A stretch of 64,000 nucleotides of DNA from Bradyrhizobium diazoefficiens. Its GTDB lineage: Bacteria; Pseudomonadota; Alphaproteobacteria; Rhizobiales; Xanthobacteraceae. The stretch is from positions 1-64,000 of the forward strand of contig NZ_JAFCJJ010000009.1 in the NCBI RefSeq assembly GCF_018131015.1, in the 5' to 3' direction. Made by a program: the position numbers and the translations under genes. Positions 35,092-44,297 of this stretch are shown here, one piece after another (the first letter of the stretch is position 1; the number at the start of each line of letters is the position of its first letter). The notes below the pieces were generated by a model. The model saw only the letters and a list, made by a program, of their open reading frames with translations, did not search any database and was not told the DNA's origin.

Positions 35092-36945
35092 ATGAAACGA
35101 CTTTTCCTCGCCTCGACGATCATCGTCACCTGGGCAGGTCTCGCCCCGCAGGCAGCGGCACACGGGCTGCCGCCGGGCGGCGTTGCCCCGCGCGGGTCCT
35201 GCACGGCGCTGACCGGCCTCACCCTGCCGAACACGCAGATCCTGAGCGCGACCCCGAAGGCGGGCTATTGCAACGTGATCGGCATCATCAACAAGCGTGT
35301 CTCGACGCAGGATCCCGATCATTTCACCTACGGGATAGGCTTTGCGCTCAACCTGCCCAATACCTGGCACGGGCGCTTCGAGATGATGGGCGGCGGCGGC
35401 ACCGACGGCAGCCTGCAAAGCGATCCGCAAGGCGCAGCCGGCGTCGAACTCGGTCAAGGCTGGGCCATTGCCGCCAATGACGGCGGCCATGAGGACAACG
35501 CCGCCAACGCGGTCGGTGGGCATCAGGACGACGATGTCAATGCCGGAGGCTCCGCGCATTTCGCGATCGACGCTCAGGCACGCAGCGACTACGGTTACAA
35601 CGGGATCGAGAAGACCGCGACGATCTCGAAACGGATCATCTCCTATTACTACGGCCTCGACCCGGTCTATTCCTACATCATGGGCTGCTCGAACGGCGGA
35701 CGAGACGCGATGGTCGCCTCGCAGCGGTCGCCCTGGTTGTTCGACGGCGTGATCTCGCAAAATCCCGGGTTCAACCTGCCGCAGGCGGGCATTGCGGAAG
35801 CCTGGAACGAGCAGGTGCTCGGCACGCTCGCGACCAGCCAGGACGTCAACGGGCAGCCCTTCATTCCCGACACCTTCCCCGCGCAGGATCTCCAGGTAGC
35901 CTCGGCCGCGATCCTGAGCGCCTGCGACGCGCTCGATGGCCTCGTCGACGGGATCATCGACAATTTCCACGCCTGTACGGCCAGGAAGGTGTATCCGGCG
36001 CTCGCCAACTATACCTGCGGCACCGGCTCGCATGGCAGCACGCCGCACGGCGGCACCTGCCTGACCGGCGCGCAGGTGGATGTGCTGAAAAGGATCTATG
36101 CCGGGCCGGTCAATTCCAGGGGCCAGCGCCTCTACTCGAACTGGTTCTGGGATGCCGGCATCTGGACGCCACCCGCCGCGCCCGGCGCGGGCTGGCAACT
36201 CTGGAACGTCGTCACCGCGCCGGTGCCGCACGTCAACACCGCGATCAACCTCACGCTCGGCGCGGGCGCGATCCCGATGATCTTCCAGACGCCGCCCGTG
36301 GTCACGCCGGTCAACGGGCCGAACGGCCAGGAAGCCTTCGTGTTCCGTTTCAACTTCGACACCGACGCACCAAAAATCTTCACCAGGACCCAGGCCTATC
36401 CGGAAAGTTCGATGGACTTCATGGCCGCGGTTGCGACCGACCTGCGTCCGTTCAGGGCGCGCGGCGGCAAGCTGATCATCTCCTCCTCGGTCAATGACGG
36501 CATCTTCTCCGGCGCCGCGATCGCCCGTTGGTATCGCCAGATGAATCAGCGCATGGGCGGTCGCGCGACCGACTTCGCCCGGCTGTTCATGGTGCCGAAC
36601 ATGGCCCATTGCGGCGGCGGCGCAGCCACCGCGAGCTTTGCCGCGAACGAGCTCACGGCCATCACCGACTGGGTTGAGAAGGACATCGCACCGGAACGCA
36701 TCGTCGCGACCAATACCAACGCCACCTCGCCCTACCCGACCGGCGGGCTTTTCGATCCGCGAATTGCCATGAACTTCCCGGCCGGCGGCACGAGGCCGCT
36801 CTGCGTCTATCCGAAGATCCCGGCGTACAGGGGCAGCGGCATGACGAACGACGCCGGGAATTTCGCGTGCATCGACCCCGGCTTCAAGGTCGGCGGCGAT
36901 CACGACTTCCACGACGACGACGACGGTCGCGGCGATCACCGCTGA
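35092..36945 (+). CDS. Tannase/feruloyl esterase family hydrolase
   Basis: A 617-residue exported protein. The signal peptide covers residues 1-23. The tannase/feruloyl esterase core has GCSNGGRDAM with the catalytic Ser near residue 200 and the His in VPNMAHCGGG near residue 505; paired cysteines flank them in the family. It should release phenolic acids from esters outside the cytoplasm. The C-terminus has an unusual His/Asp-rich end (GGDHDFHDDDDGRGDH). A strong ribosome site supports the start. Confidence 0.9.
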   Translation: MKRLFLASTIIVTWAGLAPQAAAHGLPPGGVAPRGSCTALTGLTLPNTQILSATPKAGYCNVIGIINKRVSTQDPDHFTYGIGFALNLPNTWHGRFEMMGGGGTDGSLQSDPQGAAGVELGQGWAIAANDGGHEDNAANAVGGHQDDDVNAGGSAHFAIDAQARSDYGYNGIEKTATISKRIISYYYGLDPVYSYIMGCSNGGRDAMVASQRSPWLFDGVISQNPGFNLPQAGIAEAWNEQVLGTLATSQDVNGQPFIPDTFPAQDLQVASAAILSACDALDGLVDGIIDNFHACTARKVYPALANYTCGTGSHGSTPHGGTCLTGAQVDVLKRIYAGPVNSRGQRLYSNWFWDAGIWTPPAAPGAGWQLWNVVTAPVPHVNTAINLTLGAGAIPMIFQTPPVVTPVNGPNGQEAFVFRFNFDTDAPKIFTRTQAYPESSMDFMAAVATDLRPFRARGGKLIISSSVNDGIFSGAAIARWYRQMNQRMGGRATDFARLFMVPNMAHCGGGAATASFAANELTAITDWVEKDIAPERIVATNTNATSPYPTGGLFDPRIAMNFPAGGTRPLCVYPKIPAYRGSGMTNDAGNFACIDPGFKVGGDHDFHDDDDGRGDHR

Positions 36946-36957
36946 TCATCGTCTGCT

Positions 36958-36993
36958 CTCGTGCCCCGGACGCAGGCGCATCCGGGGCACGAG
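36958..36993. repeat. Palindromic intergenic repeat, short copy
   Basis: CTCGTGCCCCGGA and its exact complement TCCGGGGCACGAG enclose ten bases. The arm is shared with the larger palindromic element at 51404-51542, so this is a short copy of a dispersed repeat. It lies between converging genes and can also end transcription. Confidence 0.75.
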
Positions 36994-36997
36994 AACC

Positions 36998-37507
36998 TCA
37001 GGCCGCCTCGGCTTCCTCGTACAGGCCAGCGAGGAAATCGCCGAATGTGGGCGCGAGAGGCAGGACGTAGCCCCATTTGTCCGAGATGGCCTCGGCGAGC
37101 GTCCAGGGCTTGTCGTACTCGGCGACCTCGTGGTCGACGAACCAGATCTTGCCGAAATGCGCCTTGTCGATCGTCATGCAGATCGGGTTGCCGCCGTCAT
37201 CACTCATGATCCACAGGAGCTCGTCGACCATCGGCCATTGCGGCGTCTGGCGGACCTCGACCAGCGAGCAATCCGGATGATTCCGCCGCAGGCCCAGAAC
37301 GCCCTGGACCCCACCGGCCCAATGCCCCTGCGGCCAATTGAAATTGGCCGCGCCGCTGCAATAGCCGCCGGCGCAAGCGAGCAGAAAGGCCCGGTAGTCG
37401 TCCGGCAATCGACAGCCCAGGGATTTTTCGAACGCGGCGAGCGCGGCTTCGGTCGGCTGCTCCGCATCGGAGCAATCAATCAACGAAATGAATTTTGCGG
37501 TGTCCAT
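36998..37507 (-). CDS. SMI1/KNR4 family protein
   Basis: A 169-residue protein with the SMI1/KNR4 pattern: AALAAFEKSLGCRLPDDYRAFLLACAGGY near the start, then ELLWIMSDDGGNPICMTID and IWFVDHEVAEY, and a closing FGDFLAGLYEE. The family is common among immunity proteins of toxin systems, but many members stand alone with no known partner, as here. GAGGG precedes the ATG at 37507. Confidence 0.85.
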   Translation of the reverse strand: MDTAKFISLIDCSDAEQPTEAALAAFEKSLGCRLPDDYRAFLLACAGGYCSGAANFNWPQGHWAGGVQGVLGLRRNHPDCSLVEVRQTPQWPMVDELLWIMSDDGGNPICMTIDKAHFGKIWFVDHEVAEYDKPWTLAEAISDKWGYVLPLAPTFGDFLAGLYEEAEAA

Positions 37508-37600
37508 GCATTCCCTCATCGGCGCCGAAACGCGCCGAGCCTTGGTCGCAGCCGCCCTCAGGCGGGTTCGACGGGAATGAGGACGAGGAAGGAAAGCCGT

Positions 37601-37858
37601 TCAGAGCAGCTTTGCGCTGACGAACAGCGCGCGCACGGCATTCGTCGCCTGCACCGCGAGCATCGCGTTGTCGGCGGCGCCTTCGAGCGCGCTGACGGCG
37701 TCCTCGTGCAGGGAGCGGAATTCCATCCACTCGACGGAATTGTAGTTGGTGAGGAATTGATAGGCCTGTCCGACTGACGCGATCGCCAGCGTGTCGCCGT
37801 TCAGCCGGATCTTGAACGTCGTGCGCAGCGGGGTGTCGGAGCTTGCTGGATCACTCAT
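37601..37858 (-). CDS. DUF982 family protein
   Basis: An 85-residue protein fitting DUF982, a short alpha/beta family frequent in Rhizobiales: a beta strand pair (TTFKIRLNGDTLAIASVGQAYQFL), then EWMEFRSLHEDAVSALEG and the helical end NAVRALFVSAKLL. Function unknown. It lies near the SMI1/KNR4 gene on the same strand (93-base gap). Confidence 0.8.
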   Translation of the reverse strand: MSDPASSDTPLRTTFKIRLNGDTLAIASVGQAYQFLTNYNSVEWMEFRSLHEDAVSALEGAADNAMLAVQATNAVRALFVSAKLL

Positions 37859-37936
37859 GGACGGCTTTTGGGCTGCTTCTGGACGATAACGGCTTGACGA
37901 AGGGGAAACGGCAAGCCCCCGCCGTTCCCGCGACCA

Positions 37937-38950
37937 TCAGGAGTCGGTGCTCGCGCGCTGCGAGGCGGTCGCCGCCCCGCCGAGGCGCGGCACCACGACG
38001 AGGCGGTTGAACTCGCCATTGTCATAGGCCTTCAGGAAGCGATCATAGTCCTTGATCGAGACGCAGCCATTGGAATCGCCGCGCGGCCCGAGCATGTAAT
38101 TGTGGGTGAGAAGGCCGACACGGCCGAGCGCGCTGGTGCCTTCGGCCGGGGTCATGCGCAGCGCCCGGATGCCGTGGAACAGCTTTTCGCGCGGCTTCAG
38201 GTCGTAGGTCGCCGGCGGGGTCGCGCCCACCATGCGCTGGTCGACATGATCGGGATCGTCCATCAGCGCGCCCATGCCGGAATGGGCTTCGAGCACGACG
38301 CCGCTCGGCAGGTAAACCGCCTTTGCCCCGATGTCGTAGACCGCCGTCTGCGAATCGTATCCGAGCGCGGCGAGATCCGGTCCCTTGCCGAACAGGCCAC
38401 TGTCGGGCGTCAGCGAGGCCAGGCGGATCTTGTCCTTGAATTTCTCGAAGAAGTTGCGGTTGTCGACCCTCGGATTGGCGTCGGCAAATGCCTGGCTTGA
38501 GGCAACCTGCGAGGCGAAGTCGGCCTGGACCGGGCGCGACCGCGGCATCGGTACCGCGTCAGCCCGCTGCGAGGATCGCGTCTCGTCGGCCCCTGGCCGG
38601 AGGTCGTCCATCAGGGAGTAGCGCCAGTCGTCGCCCTGCAGTTTCTGGGCGAGCATCGCCTTGGCGTCGCGGAGCTTGAGCTGGACCGCGCTCAGGGCGG
38701 AGCGCTCCAGTGAGCGCAGGGTGCCGGACTGGCCTGCCGAGAGGGACGTGAAACGCTCGTCGAACGACGACGAGGGATTGGCCGGCGGCAGCGCCGCGGA
38801 GACCAGCGGGCTCGATTCGCGCATGTCGGCGACCCAGGCCGCGGCCCCGACCGTCAGCGCCGCGGCGGCCAACGACAGCAGAATCGTCTCGGCCCGCCCA
38901 AAACGGCGGCGCGACAACAGCCTGTCGGCTCGTGCGGCGTTGGAAGCCAT
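37937..38950 (-). CDS. DUF2778 (tlde1-like) L,D-transpeptidase-fold protein, membrane anchored
   Basis: A 337-residue protein with a cytoplasmic start, one membrane helix (ILLSLAAAALTVGAAAWVA, about residues 22-42) and a periplasmic region. The C-terminal 150 residues have the tlde1/DUF2778 layout: YLPSGVVLEAHSGMG, FHGIRALRMTP, and HNYMLGPRGDSNGCVSIKDY with a catalytic-type Cys in NGCVSI. It could be a peptidoglycan-processing enzyme. The ATG at 38950 is preferred; a GTG upstream would add 22 Gly/Pro-rich residues. Confidence 0.84.
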   Translation of the reverse strand: MASNAARADRLLSRRRFGRAETILLSLAAAALTVGAAAWVADMRESSPLVSAALPPANPSSSFDERFTSLSAGQSGTLRSLERSALSAVQLKLRDAKAMLAQKLQGDDWRYSLMDDLRPGADETRSSQRADAVPMPRSRPVQADFASQVASSQAFADANPRVDNRNFFEKFKDKIRLASLTPDSGLFGKGPDLAALGYDSQTAVYDIGAKAVYLPSGVVLEAHSGMGALMDDPDHVDQRMVGATPPATYDLKPREKLFHGIRALRMTPAEGTSALGRVGLLTHNYMLGPRGDSNGCVSIKDYDRFLKAYDNGEFNRLVVVPRLGGAATASQRASTDS

Positions 38951-39071
38951 CAAATCCCCAAATCGACCCCCGGGGGGTGCCCAACCCCCACCCGGAGACT
39001 CTATACCAGCTATCACATTGGGGGCGCAAAGTTAGGCATAATCTGGGCCGGTGATGCCCCCGAGGCGGCCA

Positions 39072-39512
39072 ATGTCCGATCCTTTCGACCTAGACCGGTT
39101 CGTCCAGGCCCAGAATCCGGTGTATTCCGGGGTCGTCGGGGAGCTCCAACGGGGCCGGAAGCAGAGCCACTGGATGTGGTTCATCTTCCCCCAAATCGCC
39201 GGCCTCGGCTTCAGCGCCATGTCCCAGCGCTATGCCATCGCCTCCCGGGCGGAGGCAAAGGCCTACCTCGCCCACCCCGTCCTCGGCCCCCGCCTCGCCG
39301 AATGCACGGGCCTCGTGCTCGCCGTCGAGGGACGGGGCATCAATGCGATCCTCGGCGCGCCGGACGATGCAAAATTCCGCTCGTCGATGACGCTGTTCGG
39401 CGCCGTGTCCGGCGATCCCGTCTTCGACCAGGCGATTGCACGATATTTCGCAGGGAAGCGCGACGGCGCCACGCTGGAGATCCTGAGAGCGATCGATGCA
39501 AAGCCGGCGTGA
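39072..39512 (+). CDS. DUF1810 family protein
   Basis: A 146-residue cytoplasmic protein. It matches DUF1810: DPFDLDRFVQAQNPVYSGVVGEL, GRKQSHWMWFIFPQIAGLG, SQRYAIASRAEAKAYLAHPVLGPRL, and a closing FDQAIARYFAGKRDGATLEIL. Function unknown. GAGGCGG precedes the ATG at 39072. Confidence 0.88.
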   Translation: MSDPFDLDRFVQAQNPVYSGVVGELQRGRKQSHWMWFIFPQIAGLGFSAMSQRYAIASRAEAKAYLAHPVLGPRLAECTGLVLAVEGRGINAILGAPDDAKFRSSMTLFGAVSGDPVFDQAIARYFAGKRDGATLEILRAIDAKPA

Positions 39513-39611
39513 ACCGCCGCCGCCAAGATCGTAAACCGACGATTAATCCGGCCTACCTAAAGTTACAGCCGCGAATCCTGCCTCTTTCCCTGCGCCAATG
39601 CCGGATAGATC

Positions 39612-41693
39612 ATGAAAATCGGAACGCTGCTGACCTCCGCCATCGTCTCGCTCTCGACTGTCGGCGGCGGCCTCGCCGTCTATGTCGCGGTGACCAAATA
39701 CCAGACGATGGACCGGATCGCCGAGGCCCAGGGCCGGCTCGCCATCGCCCGCGCCGCCAGCGACATTCCGCGCTACCTCAACCCCGAGCGGGGCTACTCC
39801 ACCAACATCCTCTATGGACCTGCGAGCATTCCTCCGGCGCAACTCGCCGAGCAGGACAAGCTGCGCAAGCAGACCGACGGCGCCCGCGACAAGATGACCG
39901 CGCTGCGCAAGGAATTGCCGGGCGCCTTCGACGACGGCAACGCCTTGGGCAGCAGCATCGATACCATCAATTCGAAATTCTCCGCGCTGCGCGAGGCTAT
40001 CGACAAGGCTCTCGCGGGACCGGCGGAGGCGCGCAAGGACGCCGCCAAGAAGATCGTCGCCGACAACGCCGTGCTCAACGCCGCCGTGACCGCGCTGCTC
40101 AACGAGCAGGTCCGCCGCATGGCAATCCTCAACGGCGATGCCTACCGCCAGGCCAGCTACGCCAACCTCGCCATGACGCTGCGCGACGTCGGCGGCTTCA
40201 ATTCCAGCCTGCACAAGAACCTCGTCGGCGGCAACAAGCCGGCGACCGATGCGGAGAAGGCCGACATCGGCCGCTCGCAAGGCCGCACCGATCAGCTCGT
40301 GATGGGCTTGCTCGAATTGCGCGGCAATCCGGCAACGCCTGCCAACGTCGCAGCCGCGCTGGAGAAGTTCAACGCGGTTTATATCGAGGAGTTCGGCCGC
40401 GAGCTCAAGCTGGTCAAGGACGGCGCGATCAGCGGCAAGTACGAACACGACATGGACACCTATTACGCCTCGACGCAGCGCGGCCTCGCCACCATCATCG
40501 GCGTCCGCGACGCCTTCTACGACAATGCGGAGCAGATCCTTGGCGACGCGTCAGCGGGCGCGCGCACCAGCTTCGCGATCGCTCTGGTCGGCCTCCTCGC
40601 CGTGCTGATCGCGAGCATCGGTCTCGTCGTGACGGTCTACCGCCGCGTTTGCGCGCCCATCGTCGGCCTGACGACGCGGATGTCGCGTCTCGCCGAGGGC
40701 AATGTCGCGGAAAGCATTCCCGGCGCCGAGCGCTCCGACGAGATCGGCGCGATGGCCGCAGCCGTCCAGGTGTTCAAGGACAACATGATCCGGGCCGACC
40801 GGCTCGCCGCCGAGAAGCAGGCCGAGAATGACGGCAAGATGCGCCGCGCCCAGGCGCTCGACGACCTCACCCGCGCCTTCGAGGCCAAGGTCCGCGAGCT
40901 CGTCGGCGGACTGTCCAGGGCCTCCTCCAGCATGGAGAGCACGGCGCAGTCGATGACCTCGACGGCGGCCCAGACCAACAGCCAGGCCGCCGTGGTCGCG
41001 ACCGCCTCGCAGCAGACCTCGAGCAACGTCCAGACGGTCGCAAGCGCGACCGAGGAGCTGACCTCCTCGATCACCGAGATCGGCCGCCAGGTGGCGCAGA
41101 GCACCGAGATCGCGGCCCGCGCGGTCGACAACGCCCGCCGCACCGGCGACACCGCGCGCGCGCTCGCCGAGGGCGCGCAGAAGATCGGCGACGTCGTCAC
41201 GCTGATCCAGAGCATCGCCGAGCAGACCAACCTGCTGGCGCTGAACGCGACCATCGAGGCCGCCCGTGCCGGCGATGCCGGCCGCGGCTTCGCGGTCGTG
41301 GCCTCCGAGGTGAAGTCACTGGCCGGCCAGACTGCCAAGGCCACGACCGAGATATCCGAGCAGATTTCGGCAATCCAGACCGCGAGCGACGAGACCGTGA
41401 CCGCGATCCGCAACGTCGCCGACGTCATCGCCGAGATTGACCAGATCGGCACGGCGATTGCGGCCGCCATCGAGGAGCAGGGCTCGGCGACCAAGGAGAT
41501 CGCGCGCAGCGTCCAGGAGGCTGCCCGCGGCACCCAGGAGGTCAACACCAACATATCAGGCGTGCAGCGCGCCGCCGACGATACCGGCACGGCTGCGAGG
41601 CAGGTGCTGGGCGCGGCCGAGCAACTCTCGACCCAGTCGCGCGACCTCGCCGGACAGTTCGACCGCTTCCTGAACGAGGTCAGGGCGGCTTAA
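39612..41693 (+). CDS. Methyl-accepting chemotaxis protein
   Basis: A 693-residue chemoreceptor. Membrane helix 1 is at residues 7-28 and helix 2 at about 320-340, enclosing a 290-residue periplasmic helical sensor domain. A HAMP domain follows ([20 protein letters not shown]), then the signalling domain with the hairpin tip [20 protein letters not shown] and [18 protein letters not shown]. It signals through CheW/CheA, which are not in this window. The ligand is unknown. Confidence 0.95.
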   Translation: MKIGTLLTSAIVSLSTVGGGLAVYVAVTKYQTMDRIAEAQGRLAIARAASDIPRYLNPERGYSTNILYGPASIPPAQLAEQDKLRKQTDGARDKMTALRKELPGAFDDGNALGSSIDTINSKFSALREAIDKALAGPAEARKDAAKKIVADNAVLNAAVTALLNEQVRRMAILNGDAYRQASYANLAMTLRDVGGFNSSLHKNLVGGNKPATDAEKADIGRSQGRTDQLVMGLLELRGNPATPANVAAALEKFNAVYIEEFGRELKLVKDGAISGKYEHDMDTYYASTQRGLATIIGVRDAFYDNAEQILGDASAGARTSFAIALVGLLAVLIASIGLVVTVYRRVCAPIVGLTTRMSRLAEGNVAESIPGAERSDEIGAMAAAVQVFKDNMIRADRLAAEKQAENDGKMRRAQALDDLTRAFEAKVRELVGGLSRASSSMESTAQSMTSTAAQTNSQAAVVATASQQTSSNVQTVASATEELTSSITEIGRQVAQSTEIAARAVDNARRTGDTARALAEGAQKIGDVVTLIQSIAEQTNLLALNATIEAARAGDAGRGFAVVASEVKSLAGQTAKATTEISEQISAIQTASDETVTAIRNVADVIAEIDQIGTAIAAAIEEQGSATKEIARSVQEAARGTQEVNTNISGVQRAADDTGTAARQVLGAAEQLSTQSRDLAGQFDRFLNEVRAA

Positions 41694-41859
41694 GGGCGTG
41701 AACCTATAATCCGGCACGCGCCCGGGCGTTTTCGCCTTCCATCCGCGCCGTCCGCATCCCGATGCGAGCGGCCGCTTCCCGAAACCGTGTGCATTTTTAT
41801 AGTCGAAAGCGAACGCCGCGTAGTCCCTTCAGGTCTTCAAAAAATTTTCGTATCCCCTC

Positions 41860-41887
41860 TTGAAACCAAAAACGACTTTGCTAATTT
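41860..41887 (+). promoter_or_regulatory. Promoter of the heat-shock operon
   Basis: TTGAAA (41860-41865) and TAATTT (41882-41887) are 16 bases apart in an AT-rich island, just upstream of the structured leader of hsp20. Vegetative-sigma spacing fits the known pattern that ROSE genes are transcribed constitutively and controlled at translation. Confidence 0.55.
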
Positions 41888-41894
41888 TTTTGTC

Positions 41895-42002
41895 GCCACC
41901 GGATGGTGGCGTCCGGGCGCCCGATGGGCCCGGGCCAGTGAGACGGGCACCGGTCGTGTCCGGTGCCGCTCGTACCCATCTTGCTCTTAGGAGGATTTGG
42001 CT
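41895..42002 (+). promoter_or_regulatory. ROSE-type RNA thermometer upstream of hsp20
   Basis: The leader folds into successive hairpins: 41895-41910 (GCCACC/GGTGGC), 41913-41933 (imperfect) and 41946-41967 (8-bp perfect, loop TCGTGT). A terminal part follows in which TTGCT (41981-41985) lies opposite the Shine-Dalgarno AGGAGG (41989-41994). The TTGCT/anti-SD arrangement just before the ATG is the signature of ROSE elements, which mask the ribosome site at normal temperature and melt on heat shock. Confidence 0.85.
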
Positions 42003-42458
42003 ATGCGCACTTACGACTTCTCTCCCCTGTGGCGCTCGACTATCGGCTTCGATCGCCTGTTCGACCTCGCAGAAATGGCCCAGCGGGCCGGCGAGGATAA
42101 CTATCCGCCCTACAACATCGAACGGCTTGCCGAGGACCGCTACCAGATTTCGTTGGCAGTTGCAGGTTTTGCGCCCGGCGATATCGCGATCACCGCCGAA
42201 CAGAACGTGGTCACGATCGAAGGCAGCAAAGCGGATAAGACCGACCGCGAATTCCTCTATCGGGGCATCTCGACCCGCAACTTCAAGCGCCAGTTCAACT
42301 TGGCGGACTATGTCCAGGTGAAGAGCGCCACGTTCGACAATGGCCTGCTCAAGATCGAGCTGGTCCGGGAGATCCCCGAAGCCATGAAGCCGCGGCGGAT
42401 CGCGATCAACGGCGTATCGGCCGACAACGTCCAGATGCTGGAAGCCAAGGCAGCCTAA
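42003..42458 (+). CDS. Small heat-shock protein, Hsp20 / alpha-crystallin family
   Basis: A 151-residue class A rhizobial small Hsp. It opens MRTYDFSPLWRSTIGFDRLF, has the alpha-crystallin domain from about residue 35 to 125 (YNIERLAEDRYQISLAVAGF to FDNGLLKIELVREIPE) with the conserved G-L/I-L motif, and a short C-terminal extension. It holds unfolding proteins in soluble oligomers. Translation is predicted to be controlled by the ROSE leader. First gene of a likely operon with two small genes and rpoH. Confidence 0.95.
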   Translation: MRTYDFSPLWRSTIGFDRLFDLAEMAQRAGEDNYPPYNIERLAEDRYQISLAVAGFAPGDIAITAEQNVVTIEGSKADKTDREFLYRGISTRNFKRQFNLADYVQVKSATFDNGLLKIELVREIPEAMKPRRIAINGVSADNVQMLEAKAA

Positions 42459-42475
42459 GTGCAGCCTTGATCGGC

Positions 42476-42497
42476 GCCGCGCGAGTTTTCGCGCGGC
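42476..42497 (+). promoter_or_regulatory. Intercistronic hairpin after hsp20
   Basis: Perfect 9-bp stem (GCCGCGCGA, loop GTTT) 18 bases past the hsp20 stop with no T run after it. It may stabilise the upstream message or partly end transcription, which would make hsp20 more abundant than the downstream genes. Confidence 0.5.
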
Positions 42498-42530
42498 TGC
42501 CGGTTCATCGTCAATGAAAAGGAGGATACC

Positions 42531-42851
42531 ATGCGGCCGACGACCGCCGACGACAACGTCTTTGACTTCAACGCGCTTCTTCATCCCAGCACCGTCTTCG
42601 AACATCCGCAGGACGTCGTTGGCCACAACGGCCTGACAACGGCCGAGAAGAGGGCAATTTTGGCCTCCTGGGCTTCCGATACATCCGCAATCGCGTCCTG
42701 CCCGTCGATGCGATCACCTGCCGGACTGAAAAAGCCGGTATCGATCGACGAGATTCTTGAAGCCTTGTGCGCACTGGACGGAGGCCCGCGAAATCCGCCC
42801 GGAGGCACGCCCTGTCGATTGCGCTCTATCGAACGTGCTATCGCTGCCTGA
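42531..42851 (+). CDS. Unknown protein of the heat-shock operon, paralogue 1
   Basis: A 106-residue protein from an ATG with AAAGGAGG upstream. Residues 11-75 contain LLHPSTVFEHPQDVVGHN, LTTAEKRAILASWASDTSA and VSIDEILEALCALD. The same motif set is in the C-terminal half of the next gene, so the two are tandem paralogues. No membrane segment or catalytic motif. I know similar sequences only as uncharacterised Bradyrhizobium proteins. Position between hsp20 and rpoH suggests a stress role. Confidence 0.8.
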   Translation: MRPTTADDNVFDFNALLHPSTVFEHPQDVVGHNGLTTAEKRAILASWASDTSAIASCPSMRSPAGLKKPVSIDEILEALCALDGGPRNPPGGTPCRLRSIERAIAA

Positions 42852-42866
42852 CGCCGGAGGTGGATC

Positions 42867-43361
42867 ATGCTCGACATAAGCTTGGAGCGGGTGCGTGCGC
42901 ATCATAAGAACATCGACCGCTACCGCAGGCTGCTCGCGACGCACTTGTCGGACCTTGAACGCTCGTACATCGAGCGCCGATTGAGCGAAGAGCAGTCCTC
43001 CATGCGAGGACTTCTCCAGGAGACTCTTCCCGACCGCTTGTCGGCTGGATTGCCGAGGATCGAGGGACAGACGTCTACGCTTGAAATGGCGGCGCTCCTG
43101 CATCCGTCTGCTGCGTTCGCCCATCCCATGGATGTCGTCGACGACTGCGATCTAACGGCTTACGAGAAGCGTGCAATTCTGTCCTCCTGGGCCGCGGATA
43201 TTTGCGTTGCCTCTGATTCAGACCGACCCGGTCGCGACGTCAGTTTCGACGACGTGTTGGACGCCTTGCATCTTCTTGAGTCCACAACAGGCACGCCGGC
43301 CTCTCGCAAGAGATCTGGCCGGCAGCTCGGCGCCCACAGGTCCGGAAACTCCGCCTTTTGA
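42867..43361 (+). CDS. Unknown protein of the heat-shock operon, paralogue 2 with helical N-terminus
   Basis: A 164-residue protein with GGAGG before the ATG, 15 bases after paralogue 1. Residues 1-60 form a charged helix pair (RVRAHHKNIDRYRRLLATHL; LERSYIERRLSEEQSSM) suited to protein contacts. Residues 68-145 repeat the paralogue 1 motif: LLHPSAAFAHPMDVVDDCDLTAYEKRAILSSWAAD and VSFDDVLDALHLLE. Function unknown. Confidence 0.8.
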   Translation: MLDISLERVRAHHKNIDRYRRLLATHLSDLERSYIERRLSEEQSSMRGLLQETLPDRLSAGLPRIEGQTSTLEMAALLHPSAAFAHPMDVVDDCDLTAYEKRAILSSWAADICVASDSDRPGRDVSFDDVLDALHLLESTTGTPASRKRSGRQLGAHRSGNSAF

Positions 43362-43388
43362 TTTCTCAAAATTTCCTGCGAGGGGGAA

Positions 43389-44297
43389 ATGTATCTAACG
43401 GTCTCTCAACGTCTGCCCGCCGTCGACAGCGGGTTGGCACAATATCTCTCCCAGATTCGAAGGTTTCCCATCCTTACGCAAGAGGAGGAGACCGGCCTCG
43501 CCAGGCGCTGGCGGCTACAAGGCGATCGCGATGCGGCCTATCGCCTCGTCACCAGCCATCTGCGTCTGGTTGCGAAGATTGCCATGCGGTACCGGGGATA
43601 TGGCCTGCCCGTGGCCGACATCGTTTCCGAAGGGAATATCGGCCTCATGCAAGCGGTCAAGCGCTTCGATCCAGAGCGCGGAGTTCGCCTTTCCACCTAT
43701 GCAATGTGGTGGATTAAGGCGACCATACAGGAATACGTGCTTCGGTCCTGGTCGCTGGTGAAGATTTCTGCGAATTCCGCCCAAAAGAAGCTGTTCTTCA
43801 AACTAAGACGAGCCAAGGGCGCTATTTCGGCACTTGACGACGGAGATCTGCGCCCGGATCACGCCAAGACCCTCTCCATGAGACTCAAAGTCTCTGAGCG
43901 CGAAGTCGTGGATATGGATCGCCGCCTTCGCGGCGACGTGTCCTTGAATTCCCATATCAGTGACACGCCCGAGGCAGGTGATGCACTGGAACGGATTGTT
44001 GACTCCTCACCCTGTCATGACATCGAGTTAGCTGAAAACGAAGAATTGGCACGGCGCCGCCAAGCGCTGCAGGAAGCCCTGCAAACTCTCAGTCCCCGCG
44101 AAAGGCACGTCTTCACCGTGCGCCATTTGACCGAATGCCCGCCCAACCTTCACACGCTTGCGAAAGAGTATGGCATATCCGGCGAGCGGATCCGCCAAAT
44201 TGAGGTGCGCGCATTCCAGAAAGTCAGGGCCGCGATGCTCGAGCGGGAAGACCCTGCAACCAGGATGAAACACGCGCCCAAAACGTCAGCTCCGTAA
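43389..44297 (+). CDS. rpoH: RNA polymerase sigma-32 factor RpoH
   Basis: A 302-residue heat-shock sigma factor. Region 2 is complete (RLVTSHLRLVAKIAMRYRGYGLP to STYAMWWIKATIQEYVLRSW), the RpoH box is present as QKKLFFKLRRAKG, and region 4 has the helix-turn-helix LHTLAKEYGISGERIRQIEVRAFQKVR. It is 28 bases downstream of paralogue 2 and likely part of the ROSE-led operon, which would give heat-responsive production of both a chaperone and the sigma factor. Start preceded by GAGGGGG. Confidence 0.95.
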   Translation: MYLTVSQRLPAVDSGLAQYLSQIRRFPILTQEEETGLARRWRLQGDRDAAYRLVTSHLRLVAKIAMRYRGYGLPVADIVSEGNIGLMQAVKRFDPERGVRLSTYAMWWIKATIQEYVLRSWSLVKISANSAQKKLFFKLRRAKGAISALDDGDLRPDHAKTLSMRLKVSEREVVDMDRRLRGDVSLNSHISDTPEAGDALERIVDSSPCHDIELAENEELARRRQALQEALQTLSPRERHVFTVRHLTECPPNLHTLAKEYGISGERIRQIEVRAFQKVRAAMLEREDPATRMKHAPKTSAP

